Source of the DNA: Cyanobacteria bacterium UBA7694
Lineage (GTDB): Bacteria; Cyanobacteriota; Sericytochromatia; UBA7694
Assembly (NCBI GenBank): GCA_002482705.1
Contig: DLGM01000313.1
Coordinates: 25,246 to 31,931, forward strand
DNA: 6,686 bases
Direction of reading: 5' to 3'
In this document: positions 5,745 through 6,686 of the stretch, in pieces
Layout: every line of letters begins with the position of its first letter
Position numbering within the stretch: the stretch's first letter is position 1
Notes under the pieces: model-generated
The model's input: the letters and a program-made list of their open reading frames with translations, nothing else
Databases searched by the model: none
What the model was told of the DNA's origin: nothing
Made by a program: the position numbers and the translations under genes

Positions 5745-6686
5745 ATGATGCGCCCCTTGTGGTTGGCGGGTTTAATCGTAGGGTTGGCGGCCTGTAGCCC
5801 AGGGCGACCGGAGCATGTGATTCAGTTTTCGAGTTGGGGCAGCCCAGAAGAAATGGCTATTTTGCGCCCTTTGGTAGCCGAGTTTGAAAAGCAGAACCCC
5901 GGTTTAAAGGTTGACCTGCTGCATATCCCAGATAAATACTTTCAGAAGCTGCATACCTTGTTGGCGGCCAACTTGGCCCCGGATGTGATGTTTTTGAACA
6001 ATATCAACTTTCCGGCTTATGCTTCCAATGATGCCTTTTTGCCGCTGGAGCCGTTTTTACACAGCAGTACGGTTTTAAAGGCCACTGACTTTTATCCCCA
6101 AACCCTGGACGGATTTAAGTGGCAAGGCCAGCTCCAAGGCTTGCCCCGAGATGCCTCCAACGTGGTGGTTTTTTATAACCAGGATCTGTTTGATGCCGCC
6201 GGAGTGCCCTACCCCCGCCCCGACTGGACCTTGGCTGACATGCGTGAAACGGCACGTAAACTGAAACAAGATCACAATAAAGATGGCAACCCTGAAGTCT
6301 TTGGGGTGTCTTTCCACAAAAACTTTTTATTCTGGAGCCCCTATCTCTGGAGTGAGGGCGGTGACTTTTTTAACCCGGAACGGACCCGTGCTACTTTAAG
6401 CACCCCCGCTGCTGTGGCCGGGATTCAACACCATGCCGATCTGCGCCACAAAGACAAAGTGGCTCCCACTTCAGCCCAAGCGGGCAGCAGTACCATGGCC
6501 CAGATGTTTATGCAGGGCAAACTGGCGATGCAGCTCAATGGGCGCTGGGCAGTGCCTCTGTATCGCCAAGGGGTGACCTTTCGCTGGGATATCGTGCCCT
6601 TTCCCCAGGGGCCAGCCGGGTCAATTGTTGATGCTGATGCCTCGGGCTGGGTGATTTCCAAACGCGCTCGCAACCCCCAAAACGCT
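5745..6686 (+). CDS. ABC transporter substrate-binding lipoprotein, sugar type (partial)
   Basis: The gene is open from 5745 to the right edge, giving 314 codons; family members are usually somewhat over 400 residues, so the C-terminus is missing. It opens with a short lipoprotein signal peptide and lipobox LAAC, with C17 as the lipidated cysteine, so the protein should be membrane-anchored outside the cytoplasm. The body follows the extracellular solute-binding family 1 (UgpB/MalE-like) pattern: QFSSWGSPEEM (27-37), FEKQNPGLKV (47-56), LAPDVMFLN (78-85), GLPRDASNVVVFYNQDLFDAAGVPYP (132-157) and LNGRWAVPLYR (264-274). These proteins capture sugars or glycerol-phosphate-like solutes for an ABC importer; the permease genes would be expected downstream. 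A DHNKDGNPE stretch (176-184) resembles a calcium-binding loop. It has its own predicted promoter, so it need not be co-transcribed with the transglutaminase gene. Confidence 0.92.
   Translation, partial: MMRPLWLAGLIVGLAACSPGRPEHVIQFSSWGSPEEMAILRPLVAEFEKQNPGLKVDLLHIPDKYFQKLHTLLAANLAPDVMFLNNINFPAYASNDAFLPLEPFLHSSTVLKATDFYPQTLDGFKWQGQLQGLPRDASNVVVFYNQDLFDAAGVPYPRPDWTLADMRETARKLKQDHNKDGNPEVFGVSFHKNFLFWSPYLWSEGGDFFNPERTRATLSTPAAVAGIQHHADLRHKDKVAPTSAQAGSSTMAQMFMQGKLAMQLNGRWAVPLYRQGVTFRWDIVPFPQGPAGSIVDADASGWVISKRARNPQNA

Overview
The window carries six genes in two divergent transcription units. The two end genes are cut by the window edges. Moderate GC, dense packing, ATGA start/stop overlaps and good Shine-Dalgarno sites mark it as bacterial. 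The predicted exported proteins (a TPR protein with a signal peptide, a membrane transglutaminase, a lipoprotein) fit a cell envelope-rich organism. The membrane part of the transglutaminase protein (LLIWLQVLHSYDLPKRKD) resembles cyanobacterial homologues as I remember them. One GGCGATCGCC palindrome (HIP1-like) also occurs. A member of or relative of the Cyanobacteria, possibly a non-photosynthetic class such as Vampirovibrionia or Sericytochromatia, is a reasonable but unproven guess.

Left half, minus strand, read from right to left: an unrecognised 312-residue protein (start set at 3334), then an exported TPR-repeat protein that overlaps it by 31 bp, then an ABC ATPase of the FecE/BtuD/HmuV type joined by an ATGA overlap, then the first 21 codons of a P-loop kinase (best guess shikimate kinase), again joined by ATGA. 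This looks like one tightly coupled operon. The ABC ATPase has no permease or binding protein of its own here, and it lacks the usual Q-loop glutamine.

Middle, 3335-3434: a 100-bp divergent promoter region. On the minus strand a perfect TATAAT covers the upstream in-frame ATG of the unknown gene, which argues for the later start. On the plus strand TATGAT sits 6 bp before the transglutaminase ATG with no clear ribosome site, the layout of a leaderless mRNA.

Right half, plus strand: a complete 752-residue TgpA-type membrane transglutaminase (N-terminal helices, Cys-His-Asp domain, one C-terminal helix, DUF4129-like tail). After a 51-bp gap comes the first 314 residues of a sugar-type ABC transporter substrate-binding lipoprotein. 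The gap holds an extended -10 promoter at the exact centre of a 38-bp imperfect palindrome, a good candidate operator.

Most of the window is ordinary housekeeping or envelope biology. No CRISPR array, transposon, integrase, tRNA or rRNA was seen. The items most worth a second look are the palindrome at 5687-5724, the unknown gene with its coupled operon, the ABC ATPase with a changed Q-loop, and the probable leaderless start.
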